Under the pieces are notes generated by a model. The model was not told the DNA's origin. It saw only the letters and a list, made by a program, of their open reading frames with translations, and did no database searches. Source: Paracoccaceae bacterium (GTDB lineage Bacteria > Pseudomonadota > Alphaproteobacteria > Rhodobacterales > Rhodobacteraceae). Taken from it: 62,673 bases of DNA. The stretch is from contig JAQWUC010000025.1 of assembly GCA_029242355.1 (NCBI GenBank), positions 1 to 62,673 on the forward strand, in the 5' to 3' direction. Below, one piece after another: positions 19,339 to 30,716 of the stretch. The translations under genes were made by a program, and so were the position numbers. The first letter of the stretch is position 1, and each line of letters opens with the position of its first letter.

Positions 19339-19953
19339 TTAAGAATGGGAAAAAATATCATGATCAGGCCAACCTAAGATATCTAATTGGGCTCTTTTGG
19401 GTAAAAAGTCGAAACAAGCTTGGGCAATATCTTGTCTGTTTTCTCTAACCAACCTAGTATCTAATTCTTCTTTTACTTTATGAAGATATAGGACGTCGGA
19501 TGCAGCATAGTCAATTTGGGCTTCAGTAAGATTAGAATTCCCCCAATCAGAACTTTGTAGCTGTTTTGATACATCTATGGAAATTAATTCATGCAAAAGA
19601 TTTTTTAGCCCATGACGATCTGTAAATGTGCGTACTAACTTTGAGGCAATCTTTGTGCAATAAACATTGTTACATAAAACATTGAATCGGTTATATAGAG
19701 CTGCTATATCGAACCTTCCAAAATGAAATATCTTCAATATATCGGGATTTTTTAACAACGCGCAAAGATTTGGTGGAAGTTTTTGATCAGGAAAAATTTG
19801 AACTAAATGTGCGTCGCCATCACCAGAGGATATTTGAACCAGACACAGACGATCACGATTTGGGTTAAGCCCCATTGTCTCCGTATCAATAGCTACCATT
19901 AGCCCTAAATTTAAATTGTTTGGTAAGTCATTACTGTAGACGTAGTTGGTCAT
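19339..19953 (-). CDS. Ribonuclease D-like 3'-5' exonuclease (short form)
   Basis: A 204-residue protein consisting only of the DEDDy exonuclease domain: D-x-E in VAIDTETMGL, a second acidic motif in HFGRFDIAAL, and Y-x3-D in QIDYAASDVLYL. It lacks the HRDC domains of full-length RNase D, which is typical for the short alphaproteobacterial version. It probably trims structured RNA 3' ends. It is transcribed toward lptC, 79 bp away. Confidence 0.9.
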   Translation of the reverse strand: MTNYVYSNDLPNNLNLGLMVAIDTETMGLNPNRDRLCLVQISSGDGDAHLVQIFPDQKLPPNLCALLKNPDILKIFHFGRFDIAALYNRFNVLCNNVYCTKIASKLVRTFTDRHGLKNLLHELISIDVSKQLQSSDWGNSNLTEAQIDYAASDVLYLHKVKEELDTRLVRENRQDIAQACFDFLPKRAQLDILGWPDHDIFSHS

Positions 19954-20218
19954 TTGGAACTTTCTTAAAAAATCAATTTAAACGTTGAGTCGCACTTTAT
20001 GTAACCAAAGTGTTAAAAGCACTTACTAGCTATCTATAAACGTGATCGAAGAGAACATCAATGACTTCAAACGTTGGAGAAAATTTTAACAATAGTGCAA
20101 TTAGAGTTGGTAAAAAACAACTTTGATTGAATTTATTACGTAAAATGTGTAAACATTTTTTGTAGTTGTTTTCAAAATTGATTTAATCTCAAGTTTTAAT
20201 TGTTTAAGAAAGTTTTAC

Positions 20219-21220
20219 ATGACGCAAATTTTAGATGCAAATTCACCAATAGCAACAGTTTTTGGTGGTTCTGGCTTTGTTGGAAAATATGTGGTCAGGC
20301 GATTAGTAAGGCGAGGTTGGAGAATAAGAGTGGCAGTAAGAAATCCAAATGAAGCTCTTTTTTTAAAAACTTATGGTGAAGTGGGTCAAGTTGAGGTGTT
20401 CAAGTGTTCTATATTTGATGTAAATGCATTATCAGCATGTATACCTGGTTCCACACTTGTAATAAATGCTGTTGCTGGATTACTAAATGAAACATCAAGA
20501 AACATGTTTAAAAAATACTATATCGAAGGCCCAGAATTAATTGCAAAACAATGTGCACAATTTAAAGTGAAAAAATTAATTCAAATTTCGTCGGTTGGAG
20601 CTGATAGTAAATCAACTAGTGTTTATTCAAGTTCTAAGGCTAAGGGAGAGGAGAAAATTTTTAAAATTTTTTCTAATGTGGCTATTGTTCGACCATCCTT
20701 AATTTTTGGACACGAAGATCGTTTCTTTAACCGATATGCTTCGCTAGCGACTTATAGTCCATGTGTCCCAATTATAGGACAAAATACTAAGTTTCAACCA
20801 GTGTATGTTGATGACGTGGCTTTAGCAGTAGAAAAAATAGCGACAGATAAAAATCTCAGGGGCATTTTTGAATTGGGTGGTCCTGACATATTCACTCATA
20901 AAGAATTAATAAAAAAAATGCTTTTGATAATTCGAAGAAAACGATTAGTTCTAAATATTACGTTTAATATCGCTAGGTTGATGGCGCAATCATTTGAGAT
21001 CATTAATAAAATGACGTTAGGGTTAGCTCCCCTACCTTTTACTATAGATAATGTAAAACAATTACAAAGAGATAATGTTATTTCTGAAGATAAGAATTCA
21101 TTTAAAGATTTAGGTATTAAGCCCCAAAATATTGACACTATTATACCTTTATATCTTTATTCATATAGACCACATGGCCAGTATAATGAAATTACGCACT
21201 CTGCCGATAAGGTGAATTAG
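20219..21220 (+). CDS. NDUFA9-like NAD(P)-binding protein (complex I associated)
   Basis: A 333-residue atypical short-chain dehydrogenase/epimerase with the nucleotide-binding motif GGSGFVGKYVVRRL (16-29), a central IQISSVGAD and VRPSLIFGHEDRF, as in the bacterial homologues of the mitochondrial complex I subunit NDUFA9. Its exact role in bacteria is not settled; structural stabilisation of complex I or quinone-related NAD(P)H chemistry is inferred. It is alone on the plus strand, convergent with gltD (6 bp between stops). The 265-bp region upstream, shared with the divergent RNase D gene, shows no feature I can name. Confidence 0.85.
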   Translation: MTQILDANSPIATVFGGSGFVGKYVVRRLVRRGWRIRVAVRNPNEALFLKTYGEVGQVEVFKCSIFDVNALSACIPGSTLVINAVAGLLNETSRNMFKKYYIEGPELIAKQCAQFKVKKLIQISSVGADSKSTSVYSSSKAKGEEKIFKIFSNVAIVRPSLIFGHEDRFFNRYASLATYSPCVPIIGQNTKFQPVYVDDVALAVEKIATDKNLRGIFELGGPDIFTHKELIKKMLLIIRRKRLVLNITFNIARLMAQSFEIINKMTLGLAPLPFTIDNVKQLQRDNVISEDKNSFKDLGIKPQNIDTIIPLYLYSYRPHGQYNEITHSADKVN

Positions 21221-21226
21221 ATAAAA

Positions 21227-22660
21227 TCATCTAGCCAAAAGACTTTCACCCATTAGAGCTTTGTCAACTTCATAGGCACATTGCCGTCCTTCACGAATAG
21301 CCCAAACAACTAGAGATTGACCTCTACGCATATCGCCAGCAACCCAAACTTTTTCGTGACTAGTTTTATAATTATTTTCATTTGCTGATACGTTATTTCT
21401 AGAGTCTAGTTTTAATTTTAAGTCTTTTGTTAGATTGTCTATTACAGGTGATACAAAGCCCATAGCTAATAATACTAAATCAGATTTTAAATTAAACTCT
21501 GTGCCGTTTATAGGCTCAAATTTGTCATTTACTTTTACGCATTGTAATGAAACAACGTTTCCATTGGATCCCTCAAACTTTTGAGTTAAAATGGAAAACT
21601 TTCTATCTGCACCTTCCTCCTGACTTGATGAAGTGCGCATCTTTAAGGGCCAGTTAGGCCAAGTGATGAGTTTATTTTCTTTTTCAGGTGGCGTTGGCAT
21701 TATCTCTAATTGAGTAACAGAAAGTGCTCCTTGGCGGATTGATGTTCCAATGCAATCTGAGCCAGTGTCTCCTCCGCCAATGACAATAACGTGCTTATTT
21801 GTGGCAAGGATTGGTTCTATGTTCGTAATTTGTTCATTTCCTACTCGACGGTTTTGTTGAGGCAAAAAATTCATTGCAAAATGCACACCGTTAAGATTCC
21901 GTCCCTCAATCGGAAGATCTCTTGGTTTTTCAGCACCGCCAGATAAGATTATTGCATCAAAATCATTAGTTAAATCACTCATTTTTATATTTTTACCTAC
22001 TTTTGTATTACTGTGAAAAGTAACGCCTTCAAGAGTCATTTGGTTTATACGACGATCTATGTGTGTTTTTTCCATTTTAAAATCAGGTATACCGTAACGA
22101 AGTAAGCCGCCAAACTTTTTATTTTTCTCAAACAAGTGTACGTCATGACCAGCGCGAGCTAATTGCTGAGATGCTGCCAGACCCGCTGGTCCTGATCCTA
22201 CTACAGCAATTTTTTTTCCGGTTTTAGTTTCAGGGTATTGTGGAATGATCCAATTTTTTTCCCAGGCCTTATCTACTATAGAGCATTCTATTGACTTTAT
22301 GGTAACTGGATTATCGATAATATTTAGAGTACAAGAAGCTTCGCACGGTGCTGGACAAATTCGGCCAGTAAATTCAGGAAAATTATTGGTCGAATGTAAA
22401 TCGAGGCTCGCTTTCTCCCAATCTCCTCGATAAACTAAATCATTCCAATCTGGAATTTGATTGTTTACAGGACAACCTTTCAACCCTTTAACATCATGGC
22501 AAAATGGTATACCACAATCCATACATCTACTAGCTTGATCTTGGAGAGTTTGTTCCGGCAATGGAATAACAAATTCTTTAAAATTTCTTATTCTGTCTGA
22601 TGCTGGTCGATACTTTCTATCTTGCCGATCTAGCTCCAAAAAACCAGTTACTTTTCCCAT
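21227..22660 (-). CDS. gltD: Glutamate synthase small subunit (GltD)
   Basis: A 477-residue beta subunit of NADPH-dependent GOGAT. N-terminal cysteine motifs for two 4Fe-4S clusters are visible (CMDCGIPFC, then [11 protein letters not shown], then [12 protein letters not shown]), followed by a FAD motif ([20 protein letters not shown]) and an NADPH motif ([15 protein letters not shown]). It passes electrons from NADPH to the GltB subunit. It starts 24 bp after the gltB stop. Confidence 0.95.
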   Translation of the reverse strand: MGKVTGFLELDRQDRKYRPASDRIRNFKEFVIPLPEQTLQDQASRCMDCGIPFCHDVKGLKGCPVNNQIPDWNDLVYRGDWEKASLDLHSTNNFPEFTGRICPAPCEASCTLNIIDNPVTIKSIECSIVDKAWEKNWIIPQYPETKTGKKIAVVGSGPAGLAASQQLARAGHDVHLFEKNKKFGGLLRYGIPDFKMEKTHIDRRINQMTLEGVTFHSNTKVGKNIKMSDLTNDFDAIILSGGAEKPRDLPIEGRNLNGVHFAMNFLPQQNRRVGNEQITNIEPILATNKHVIVIGGGDTGSDCIGTSIRQGALSVTQLEIMPTPPEKENKLITWPNWPLKMRTSSSQEEGADRKFSILTQKFEGSNGNVVSLQCVKVNDKFEPINGTEFNLKSDLVLLAMGFVSPVIDNLTKDLKLKLDSRNNVSANENNYKTSHEKVWVAGDMRRGQSLVVWAIREGRQCAYEVDKALMGESLLAR

Positions 22661-22684
22661 TATTTCACTCCATAAAACATTAGA

Positions 22685-25600
22685 TTAGGCGGCCGCTCCA
22701 GACGATCGTTGTGCTTCTGCTATTTCTGCTAGTGCTCTTCTGTATTCGGTTGGCATGACTTTAACAAACTTGGGTCTATAAAGTTTCCAATTTTGTATCA
22801 TTTCAGTAGCCAATGTGGAGTTTGTATATTTTTTATGATTTTCAATTAACTGTCTTAGTCTCTCATCATCATATCTAGTCATATCACTTGAAACATCTAC
22901 TCTCCCATGATGTTCTATGTCTCCACCGTGATGATGTTCTGACTCCATTAAATCGTCTTCTTCAGGTATAGGTTCTAACTCTACCATCGCCAAGTTGCAT
23001 CTATTCGAAAATGAACCATCTTCATCAAATACATAGGCAATTCCACCTGACATCCCGGCAGCAAAATTTCGACCTGTATAACCTAAGACAACAACTACTC
23101 CACCTGTCATATATTCGCAACCATGATCACCAACTCCTTCAACTACTGCGGTTGCTCCAGAGTTTCGGACAGCAAAACGTTCACCTGCTACACCTCTTAA
23201 ATAACATTCACCCTCGATCGCTCCATATAGAACAGTGTTTCCGGCAATGATTGACTTAGTTGGATCAATTTTTTTTGCAGTTTGAGGTGGATAAACAACC
23301 AATCTTCCACCAGATAACCCTTTACCGACATAATCATTTGTTTCGCCTTCGACCTCTAAAGATATCCCCTTACATAACCACGCCCCAAAAGCTTGGCCTG
23401 TTGTTCCATTGAACTTTATGTGAATAGTATTGTCAGGGAGACCGGAGTGTCCATAATGACGAACTACTTCTCCCGATAACATTGCACCAGTTGATCGATT
23501 GAAATTAGAAATTGGAAGATCAAGCTTTATAGGTTTTTTATTCAGTAATGCTGGTTGAGTTTGGTTTATCAACTGCCTGTCAAGCACTTCTTCAATTTGG
23601 TGATTTTGTGTTTCGCAATTATAGATTGGCACATTCTTTGATATTTCTGGCTCATGGAATAAATTTTCGAAATTTAACCCCTGGGCTTTCCAATGTTTGA
23701 TTGCTTTATCTTGGTCAAGCACATTAAGCTGTCCTATCATATCGTTAAATTTAACAAATCCTAACTCTGCCATTATTTTTCTTACTTCTTCTGCTACGAA
23801 GAAAAAGAAGTTTATTACGTGTTCAGGTTGACCAGTAAAACGCTTTCTTAATACTGGATCTTGAGTCGCTACTCCAACAGGACAGGTGTTTAGATGACAC
23901 TTTCTCATCATTATACAACCAGATGCAACGAGTGGCGCAGTTGCGAATCCAAATTCATCTGCTCCTAAGAGAGCTCCAATTACAACATCTCTACCTGTGC
24001 GTAATCCACCGTCGACTTGAACAGCAATACGAGATCGAAGTTTATTTTTAACCAAAGTTTGATGAGTTTCAGCAAGTCCCATTTCCCATGGTGATCCTGC
24101 ATGCTTTATAGAGGTAAGAGGGCTTGCACCAGTACCCCCTTCCATCCCGGAGATTGTAACATGATCAGCACGAGCCTTTGCTACACCAGCAGCAACTGTT
24201 CCGACGCCAACTTCTGACACAAGCTTTACAGAAATATCTGATGAAGGGTTCACATTTTTTAAATCATATATTAGTTGGGCTAAGTCTTCTATTGAGTAAA
24301 TATCATGATGCGGAGGAGGCGAAATAAGACCTACTCCTTGTGTTGAATGCCTGACTTTTGCTATAACAGCGTCTACCTTATGGCCGGGAAGTTGCCCTCC
24401 TTCACCTGGTTTTGCACCTTGAGCCATTTTAATTTGAATCATATCTGAGTTGACAAGATATTCAGTTGTTACACCAAATCTTCCCGAAGCTACTTGTTTG
24501 ATAGCAGATCTTTTACTATCTCCGTTTTTTAGTGGTGTAAATCGTTCTACTTCCTCACCGCCTTCTCCTGTGTTTGATTTTCCACCGAGTCTATTCATAG
24601 CGATAGCCAAATTTTCATGAGCCTCGGCAGAGATAGATCCATAAGACATTGCGCCTGTAGAAAATCGCTTAACTATTTCTGCTGCTGGTTCTACGTTTTT
24701 TATTTTGACTTTAGGTTTACCGGTTTCTTTTGACCCCTTTAATCTGAAAAGGCCTCGTATAGTTAAAAGGCGGTCGTGATGGTTATTAATTGATTCGGCG
24801 TAAGCTTTATAATTTACTGCCTTATTCCCCCTGACAGCATGCTGAAGGTTTGTAATCTCATCAGATGTCCAAGCGTGGATTTCACCTCGTTGCCGTAATC
24901 CGTAATCTCCTCCAACATCAAGTGCGTGTTGGAGTATAGGAACATTACTGTAAGCGTCTCTGTGGCGAGCGAATGTTTCTGACGCGATTTCTGTCAAGCC
25001 AATTCCTTCAATTTGCGTAGTGGTACCAGAGAAATATTTATCAACAAATTCTGTTGACAGGCCAAGGGCATCAAATATTTGCGCGCCACAGTAAGACTGG
25101 TAAGTAGAAATACCCATTTTTGACATGACTTTAAGTAGTCCTTTATCAATGGATTTAATATAACGCTTTATAACTTCTTTTTGATCGACCTCTTTTGGAA
25201 AATAATTTTTTTGATGCATTTCGGCCAAAGTTTCAAAGGCCAGATATGGATTTATTGCTTCGGCACCGTAACCCGCTAAAACAGCAAAGTGATGAACTTC
25301 TCGAGGTTCTGCTGATTCAATAACTAGCCCAACTGAAGTACGAAGACCTTTTTTAATTAAGTAATGGTGAGTTGCTGCAGTTGCTAGAAGAATTGGTATT
25401 GCCACACGCTGAGGTCCAAATTGGCGATCAGACAATATGATAATATTATCACCGCCTAAAACAGCTTTTTCAGCTCTTTCACAAAGGCGAGTTAGGGCAT
25501 CGTCCATACCATTGGGCCCTCTATCAATATTAAAAGTTGTATCAAGAACTTTTGATACAAAATGATTATCGCCTATGTCACTAATATCCCTAATTTTTTG

Positions 25601-27391
25601 TAAATCGGAATTTCTAAGAATGGGCTGTTTAACTTCTAATTTCTTTCTTGTTGATAAGTGCTTTAGATCGAATAAGTTTGGGCGTGGGCCAATAAAAGAC
25701 ACCAAACTCATTACAGACTCTTCTCTTATCGGATCAATTGGAGGATTAGTTACTTGAGCAAAATTTTGTTTAAAGTAAGTATAAAGTAATTTTGCCTTAT
25801 TTGACATTGCTGAGATTGGAGTGTCGGTTCCCATGGATCCAAGAGCTTCTTGACCTGTTGTGGCCATTGGTGCCATTAGAAGTTTAATATCCTCTTGAGT
25901 ATACCCAAATGCTTTTTGACCATTCATTAGGTCTTCACCTGTGTATTTACGTGGCGACGATTTGTTACCTTTTAAATCTTCTAAAACGATTTGTGTTTCC
26001 TTAAGCCAAGTGTTGTAGGGATGTTGTTTTGATAATTCAGTTTTAATTTCTTCATCTGATATTATGGCGCCTTTTTCAAGATCAATAAGGAGCATTTTTC
26101 CGGGTTGCAATCTCCATTTTGTAAGAACTTTACTTTCATCTATTGGCAAGGTTCCCGCCTCGGAAGCGAGTACAATGGTGTCATCGTCGAGAATAAAATA
26201 ACGAGCTGGTCTAAGACCATTTCGATCTAAAGTTGCCCCAATTTTTCTTCCGTCGGTAAAAGTAATAGCTGCAGGTCCATCCCAAGGTTCCATCATCGAA
26301 GCGTGATATTCATAAAAGGCTTTTCGCTGATTTTTCATCAGGGGGTTTCCCGCCCAAGCTTCTGGTATCATCATCATCACAGCATGTGGAACAGAATACC
26401 CTCCTTGAAAGAGAAGTTCTAACGCATTGTCAAAACAGGCTGTATCAGACTCTCCTTCATATGAAACTGGCCAAATTTTTTTGATATCGTCCCCAAAAAG
26501 TGGTGACGATAGGGTTGCCTGGCGTGCCGCCATCCAGTTAACATTTCCTCTTTTTGTATTGATTTCACCATTGTGCGCAACCATTCTATATGGGTGTGCT
26601 AATCTCCAGGAAGGAAATGTATTAGTTGAAAATCTTTGGTGAACCATTGCGATCGCTGACTCAAATCGGGTGTCATTTAAATCTTGATAGTAGGGCGCCA
26701 GTTGATCAGCTAAAAACATACCCTTGTAAACGATAGTTCGTGAGGACATAGAAACAGGGTAGAAGTCTTCTTGTTTTTCTATTTGATCTCTAACAATGTT
26801 TGATATTGTTCGCCGTAAAATATAAATTTGTCTTTCAAATTCATCATCGGATAAATTTTGAGGTCGTGAAAAAAATCCTTGCCAGTGCATTGGTTCTGCG
26901 GCAAGTATCTCAGGATCTTGAGATAATACAGAATTGTTTGTAGGTACTGTGCGCCACCCTAATATGTATTGATTAGAATCAGCAGCGATTTTTTCTATTT
27001 CTAATTTCACTAAGTTTTGAACTTTTGGGTCTCTCGGAGTAAAGAAAAAACCAACACTATAATGGCCAGGTTCTGGGATGTTAAAGCCAATTTTTTTGCA
27101 TTCCTCCTTAAAAAATTTGTGAGGAATTTGTGTTAACATTCCAGCTCCATCACCCATTAAAGTATCAGAGCCTGTTGCACCTCTGTGTTCTAAATTTTCA
27201 AGAATTTTTATCCCATCTTGAATAATTTTATGAGATTTTTTACCTTTAAAATTAGCAATAAAACCAAGGCCGCAAGCGTCGTGTTCGTGTTTAGGATCAT
27301 ATAAACCAACCTTTGTCAATTTCGTTGACGTAGTTTTTGATTTATCTGATTTGAACGCGTTTGGACCAGAAGTTTTCGTGGTTAATTTCAT
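22685..27391 (-). CDS. gltB: Glutamate synthase large subunit (GltB)
   Basis: A 1,568-residue alpha subunit. It has a propeptide ahead of the N-terminal nucleophile cysteine in [13 protein letters not shown], the class II glutaminase domain, the FMN-binding synthase domain, the 3Fe-4S cysteines in [15 protein letters not shown] and a C-terminal GXGXG beta-helix domain ([21 protein letters not shown]). It makes two glutamates from glutamine and 2-oxoglutarate. I placed the start at the ATG at 27391, which has AGGGG seven bases or so upstream; the in-frame ATG six codons earlier has no ribosome site. Confidence 0.96.
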   Translation of the reverse strand: MKLTTKTSGPNAFKSDKSKTTSTKLTKVGLYDPKHEHDACGLGFIANFKGKKSHKIIQDGIKILENLEHRGATGSDTLMGDGAGMLTQIPHKFFKEECKKIGFNIPEPGHYSVGFFFTPRDPKVQNLVKLEIEKIAADSNQYILGWRTVPTNNSVLSQDPEILAAEPMHWQGFFSRPQNLSDDEFERQIYILRRTISNIVRDQIEKQEDFYPVSMSSRTIVYKGMFLADQLAPYYQDLNDTRFESAIAMVHQRFSTNTFPSWRLAHPYRMVAHNGEINTKRGNVNWMAARQATLSSPLFGDDIKKIWPVSYEGESDTACFDNALELLFQGGYSVPHAVMMMIPEAWAGNPLMKNQRKAFYEYHASMMEPWDGPAAITFTDGRKIGATLDRNGLRPARYFILDDDTIVLASEAGTLPIDESKVLTKWRLQPGKMLLIDLEKGAIISDEEIKTELSKQHPYNTWLKETQIVLEDLKGNKSSPRKYTGEDLMNGQKAFGYTQEDIKLLMAPMATTGQEALGSMGTDTPISAMSNKAKLLYTYFKQNFAQVTNPPIDPIREESVMSLVSFIGPRPNLFDLKHLSTRKKLEVKQPILRNSDLQKIRDISDIGDNHFVSKVLDTTFNIDRGPNGMDDALTRLCERAEKAVLGGDNIIILSDRQFGPQRVAIPILLATAATHHYLIKKGLRTSVGLVIESAEPREVHHFAVLAGYGAEAINPYLAFETLAEMHQKNYFPKEVDQKEVIKRYIKSIDKGLLKVMSKMGISTYQSYCGAQIFDALGLSTEFVDKYFSGTTTQIEGIGLTEIASETFARHRDAYSNVPILQHALDVGGDYGLRQRGEIHAWTSDEITNLQHAVRGNKAVNYKAYAESINNHHDRLLTIRGLFRLKGSKETGKPKVKIKNVEPAAEIVKRFSTGAMSYGSISAEAHENLAIAMNRLGGKSNTGEGGEEVERFTPLKNGDSKRSAIKQVASGRFGVTTEYLVNSDMIQIKMAQGAKPGEGGQLPGHKVDAVIAKVRHSTQGVGLISPPPHHDIYSIEDLAQLIYDLKNVNPSSDISVKLVSEVGVGTVAAGVAKARADHVTISGMEGGTGASPLTSIKHAGSPWEMGLAETHQTLVKNKLRSRIAVQVDGGLRTGRDVVIGALLGADEFGFATAPLVASGCIMMRKCHLNTCPVGVATQDPVLRKRFTGQPEHVINFFFFVAEEVRKIMAELGFVKFNDMIGQLNVLDQDKAIKHWKAQGLNFENLFHEPEISKNVPIYNCETQNHQIEEVLDRQLINQTQPALLNKKPIKLDLPISNFNRSTGAMLSGEVVRHYGHSGLPDNTIHIKFNGTTGQAFGAWLCKGISLEVEGETNDYVGKGLSGGRLVVYPPQTAKKIDPTKSIIAGNTVLYGAIEGECYLRGVAGERFAVRNSGATAVVEGVGDHGCEYMTGGVVVVLGYTGRNFAAGMSGGIAYVFDEDGSFSNRCNLAMVELEPIPEEDDLMESEHHHGGDIEHHGRVDVSSDMTRYDDERLRQLIENHKKYTNSTLATEMIQNWKLYRPKFVKVMPTEYRRALAEIAEAQRSSGAAA

Positions 27392-27506
27392 TTGAGCCCC
27401 TATAAACATAATACGCTTGTAATCTTTAATCTTTTTTGTTCATTTAATACAATTAATTGGTAGTTCAATGTTTCTTGTTAACCAATCACTATGGATACAA
27501 CTTAAT

Positions 27507-27531
27507 AACTTTTTTGTTTTTTAAAAAAGTT
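27507..27531. repeat. AT-rich hairpin between uppP and gltB
   Basis: AACTTTTTT (27507-27515) and AAAAAAGTT (27523-27531) pair perfectly over 9 bp with a 7-nt loop. It lies 95 bp after the uppP stop and 116 bp before the gltB start, on the minus strand transcript. A weak terminator for uppP is possible; AT-only arms make chance likely. Confidence 0.3.
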
Positions 27532-27570
27532 AGAGATTGTAATATTTTATTCAGAAAGACAGTTTTACCT

Positions 27571-27600
27571 CATGGTAATGGCAAATGCAAGATTACCGTG
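27571..27600. repeat. 9-bp inverted repeat downstream of uppP
   Basis: CATGGTAAT (27571-27579) and ATTACCGTG (27592-27600) pair at eight of nine positions around a 12-nt loop; the odd pair is a T-G that would be tolerated only in plus-strand RNA. It lies 27 bp past the uppP stop in the gltB upstream region. It could be part of a terminator or an operator for gltB. Confidence 0.25.
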
Positions 27601-27626
27601 TATGCGCATTCCTGTGAACAATTTGG

Positions 27627-28433
27627 CTATGTGTAAGATATATACAAAATTGATAATCCAAGAATCAAACGGTAAATGACAAAAGGAGTAAAACTATAAG
27701 TCTTTACAAAGCGAACTAGTAGAGAAAGTGTCAATCGTGCAGCCAGAAAAGAAAAAAAGGCTCCAAGTAACAGAATTTTGAGGTCTGAATTTTTTAATTC
27801 AATAGCAATGAAATCTAATGAAAGTAGTACGGAAGATGCTAAAATTGTTGGTATAGACATAATCAAGGATAAATTAACTGCGCTTTCGCGTGAAAATCCT
27901 AAAAACATTCCACCAGTAATTGTATTACCTGATCTTGATGTTCCAGGTATTAGTGCAGCAGTTTGCCATAATCCCATTATGAATGCATCCTTATAAGTCC
28001 AGTCACTTTTGAGACGATTTTTCTTTCCATATTTGTCCGATATATAGAGAATAATACCAAAAATTATCATACCAATACCAATTACTTTTATTGATCGTAT
28101 TTCGTGGATAAGACCAGTTAATTTTAAAATTAAACCACAGAAAATTACTGGTAGAGTTGCTAGTAAAATTAATCGGAAGAATTGAGCATCATTATGATTA
28201 AATCGTAATGTCATGTTTTTATGAAGGCCTGAGGTTAAGGACAAGAAATCCTTCTTATAAAACAATATTATCGCAACGAGTGTTCCAAAGTGAACAGCAA
28301 CGTCAACCTGAAGGGTTTGTTCTGGTTGATTAAACAATTCAGATAATAATAAAAGGTGACCAGATGATGATATAGGTAAAAATTCGGTAATGCCTTGCAA
28401 AACTGCCAAAATACTTATGTAAAAAAACCCCAC
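27627..28433 (-). CDS. uppP: Undecaprenyl-diphosphatase (BacA/UppP)
   Basis: A 268-residue integral membrane enzyme that recycles undecaprenyl pyrophosphate to the carrier lipid monophosphate. The catalytic segment GITEFLPISSSGHLLLL (about 14-30) and the second motif PGTSRSGNTITGGMFLGFSR are intact. It matters for peptidoglycan and O-antigen synthesis. It stands alone on the minus strand between a PhyH-type gene and gltB. Confidence 0.95.
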   Translation of the reverse strand: MGFFYISILAVLQGITEFLPISSSGHLLLLSELFNQPEQTLQVDVAVHFGTLVAIILFYKKDFLSLTSGLHKNMTLRFNHNDAQFFRLILLATLPVIFCGLILKLTGLIHEIRSIKVIGIGMIIFGIILYISDKYGKKNRLKSDWTYKDAFIMGLWQTAALIPGTSRSGNTITGGMFLGFSRESAVNLSLIMSIPTILASSVLLSLDFIAIELKNSDLKILLLGAFFSFLAARLTLSLLVRFVKTYSFTPFVIYRLILGLSILYISYT

Positions 28434-28500
28434 TAATTTTCCTTTTCATTTCCCATTCAGGGCACTTGTTTGCTTAGTGTCAATAAAAACAAAGATAAAT

Positions 28501-29298
28501 TCATTTTGAAAAAATTATTGGAAACCAATCCTGTCTAAGTGGTTCGCCTGAAGTCATCCCATGATTTGGAAAGGGTGGTGATGTACGACCAGGTCGTTCG
28601 ATAAATCTGGCATCATCACCAATCAAACGAAGAGAAAAGGCTCGGCGTCTTTGATCACTAGTATTTCCTCGGGCACCATGTAAAATTTTGAAATCAAAAG
28701 CGACAGCATCTCCTGGGTCCATTTGCCACTCACGGATATCCATATTTTCTGCTTCAGGATCTGGGACTTTCATAAAATATTGATTATCTTCATAAAAGTT
28801 GTCCTCATTTAACCACTTTGTTGGTAGCACCGATTTTTCCCATTTATGCGAACCTGCAACACATCTTAGCGAGGCGTGAGTTACCTTATCCATTGGAGAC
28901 CAAAAGCTAACACTTTGGGAACCTTGAATAAAATAGTAAGGACTATCCTGATGCCATGGTGTAGGCTTTGTTGTGCCTGGTTCCTTTACTAATACGTGTT
29001 CATGGAATAATTGAACATTATTGGATTTCATAAGCTGGGCAGCCACATTTCCTACGGATGATTTAAAAATTGCTTTTTGGAATTCAGGTATGCGCTCCCA
29101 ATTACAATAATCATCAAAGAAACGCCCATTTTCACTATGGAATCGGTTTTCTGCGGCGTATTTGCCTGGATTAGACAAGTTAAATTCAATTCCTTTACGA
29201 ATTGTATCGACATAGTCAGCAAACAAATTTTTAATTAAAACGACTCCGTCTTTTTCAAATGTTTCAATATCATTTTGCGTAAATAATTCGGATAGCAT
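28501..29298 (-). CDS. Phytanoyl-CoA dioxygenase family protein (Fe(II)/2-oxoglutarate oxygenase)
   Basis: A 265-residue PhyH-family oxygenase. The iron facial triad is visible as H-x-D in TPWHQDSPYYF and a distal His in DFKILHGARGN, with the downstream Arg in RRRAFSLRL that usually binds 2-oxoglutarate. Substrates in this family vary widely, and none can be assigned here. It is directly followed on its 5' side by the scraps of a sugar-uptake locus, so it may once have belonged to that operon. Confidence 0.85.
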   Translation of the reverse strand: MLSELFTQNDIETFEKDGVVLIKNLFADYVDTIRKGIEFNLSNPGKYAAENRFHSENGRFFDDYCNWERIPEFQKAIFKSSVGNVAAQLMKSNNVQLFHEHVLVKEPGTTKPTPWHQDSPYYFIQGSQSVSFWSPMDKVTHASLRCVAGSHKWEKSVLPTKWLNEDNFYEDNQYFMKVPDPEAENMDIREWQMDPGDAVAFDFKILHGARGNTSDQRRRAFSLRLIGDDARFIERPGRTSPPFPNHGMTSGEPLRQDWFPIIFSK

Positions 29299-29336
29299 TT
29301 TAGACCTAACTTAAAATGAGCCTTATTTAGTGAAAA

Positions 29337-29452
29337 TTATCGATATCGTTTTCCATCAGTTTTATCAAAGAAAAAGAGCTCATTTTCTTTGAAAGAAATC
29401 TCTACGGGTGTACCGTTATTAAGAATTTCTTTTGAGTACATTTCAACCACTA
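29337..29452 (-). pseudogene. Remnant: C-terminus of a sugar ABC transporter ATPase
   Basis: The minus-strand reading VVEMYSKEILNNGTPV... ISFKENELFFFDKTDGKRYR and stop resembles the C-terminal end of MalK/UgpC-type sugar ABC ATPases, which commonly end in a segment like LSFDP..LHLFD..TG.R. An in-frame TAA sits just upstream, and the ATPase domain is gone. About 35 codons survive. Together with the GH4 scrap that follows, it marks loss of a sugar uptake system. The match is by eye from family knowledge. Confidence 0.55.
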
Positions 29453-29496
29453 AAGTTTATTATTTTTTAATTTTACATAACTATAGGATACATTAG

Positions 29497-29754
29497 AATG
29501 AAAGAGGTATACAACCACAAGTTGTAAACGATATTCCTGTATCTTTGGTTGCTTTAATTAGAACTAACATTAATGTACAAGAACTTGTCGTTGATGCCCT
29601 TTTAAAAGAAAATCGGAAAAGTGTTTATCGTGCTGCTATGTTAGACCCTCACACAGCTGCGAAGCTCGATTTAAGTCAAATCAAAAACATGGTTGATGAG
29701 TTGATAAAAGCACATGGATATTGGTTCCCTAAATGGGTTAAAAAAGTTTCGTAG
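29497..29754 (+). pseudogene. Remnant: C-terminus of a GH4 glycosidase (alpha-galactosidase/glucosidase family)
   Basis: An 85-codon open stretch bounded upstream by an in-frame TAG. It contains LVALIRTNINVQELVVDALL, then AAMLDPHTAAKLDLSQI and DELIKAHGYWFP, which match the C-terminal helices of NAD-dependent family 4 glycosidases. The NAD-binding and catalytic regions are absent, and no good start or ribosome site precedes it, so this is a fragment of a once about 450-residue gene. It lies 41 bp upstream of dgoK on the same strand, consistent with a former galactoside operon. Confidence 0.7.
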
Positions 29755-29795
29755 TGTTAAGGTTTAAATAATTAATAAATATTAGATAAAAAGTA

Positions 29796-30716
29796 ATGAA
29801 TGAAATAAATAGAATTTATGGTGATTGGGTAGCAGTAGACTGGGGCACCTCTAATTTGCGATATTGGGTCATGCATTCCAATGAAGTTATTCACTCTGGT
29901 TTTAGCTCCCTTGGAATGAAAAACCTAAATCAAGATTCTTATGAAACAATATTAGTAAATGAGTTAAATAGCTTTCTTAATCCGTCAAAGACTACAACTG
30001 TTTTAATATGTGGTATGGCTGGATCGCGTCAGGGTTGGAAAGAAGCACCCTATCTATCAGTACCTTGTAAGCCACCTGAATGGAACGACGCTGTTACAGT
30101 AGAATGTCAGGACTCTCGAATGTCTGTAAGGATTCTACCTGGGTTAAAGCAACCCAACCCAGCGGACGTCATTCGAGGAGAAGAGACTCAAATTAAAGGT
30201 TTTTTAGCAAAGGATAAAAATTTTGATGGTATAATTTGTCTTCCTGGAACACATACGAAGTGGGTTCGATTATCAGCAGGTGAAATTGTGAATTTTCAAA
30301 CGTTTATGACAGGTGAATTATTTGCTCTATTGTCACAACAGTCTGTACTAAAACACTCAGTTTCAAAGGTGGGGTGGGATGAGAGGATTTTTAAAACTGC
30401 CGTTAATGAAATAATGTGTGATAATAAGCTTTTGGCAACTAAGTTGTTTAGTTTAAGAGGTGAGTCTATTTTGAATAATTTATCAGATTTTGAAGCCCGC
30501 GTGCGCCTTTCGGGGTATCTTATTGGCTTAGAACTTTCAGGTAGTCGTCCATATTGGCTTGGAGAAACAGTATGTGTCTTAGGTCAAGATGAGATAGCAA
30601 TGGCTTACGAAACGGGACTTAAATCGCAAGGTGTTTTAGTTTCTCGGAATTCTAATCAAGATATATCGTTGGACGGTTTAAAATCCATTTATAATTGGCA
30701 GAAAGGAATGAATTGA
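29796..30716 (+). CDS. dgoK: 2-dehydro-3-deoxygalactonokinase (DgoK)
   Basis: A 306-residue kinase phosphorylating 2-keto-3-deoxygalactonate in the De Ley-Doudoroff galactose pathway. Family marks are VAVDWGTSNLRYWVM at the N-terminus, CGMAGSRQGWKEAPYLSVPC, ADVIRGEETQIKGFL and CLPGTHTKWV. It starts an operon in which dgoA follows without a gap. The galactonate dehydratase that makes its substrate is not in the window. Confidence 0.92.
   Translation: MNEINRIYGDWVAVDWGTSNLRYWVMHSNEVIHSGFSSLGMKNLNQDSYETILVNELNSFLNPSKTTTVLICGMAGSRQGWKEAPYLSVPCKPPEWNDAVTVECQDSRMSVRILPGLKQPNPADVIRGEETQIKGFLAKDKNFDGIICLPGTHTKWVRLSAGEIVNFQTFMTGELFALLSQQSVLKHSVSKVGWDERIFKTAVNEIMCDNKLLATKLFSLRGESILNNLSDFEARVRLSGYLIGLELSGSRPYWLGETVCVLGQDEIAMAYETGLKSQGVLVSRNSNQDISLDGLKSIYNWQKGMN

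Noticed and set aside
20061-20126. A 21-codon frame in the RNase D/NDUFA9 intergenic region
   Set aside because: Too short, with no ribosome site or recognisable sequence.
29545-29754. An independent 69-aa gene
   Set aside because: It is the C-terminal part of a GH4 glycosidase with a TTG start and no ribosome site, so it was treated as a gene fragment.
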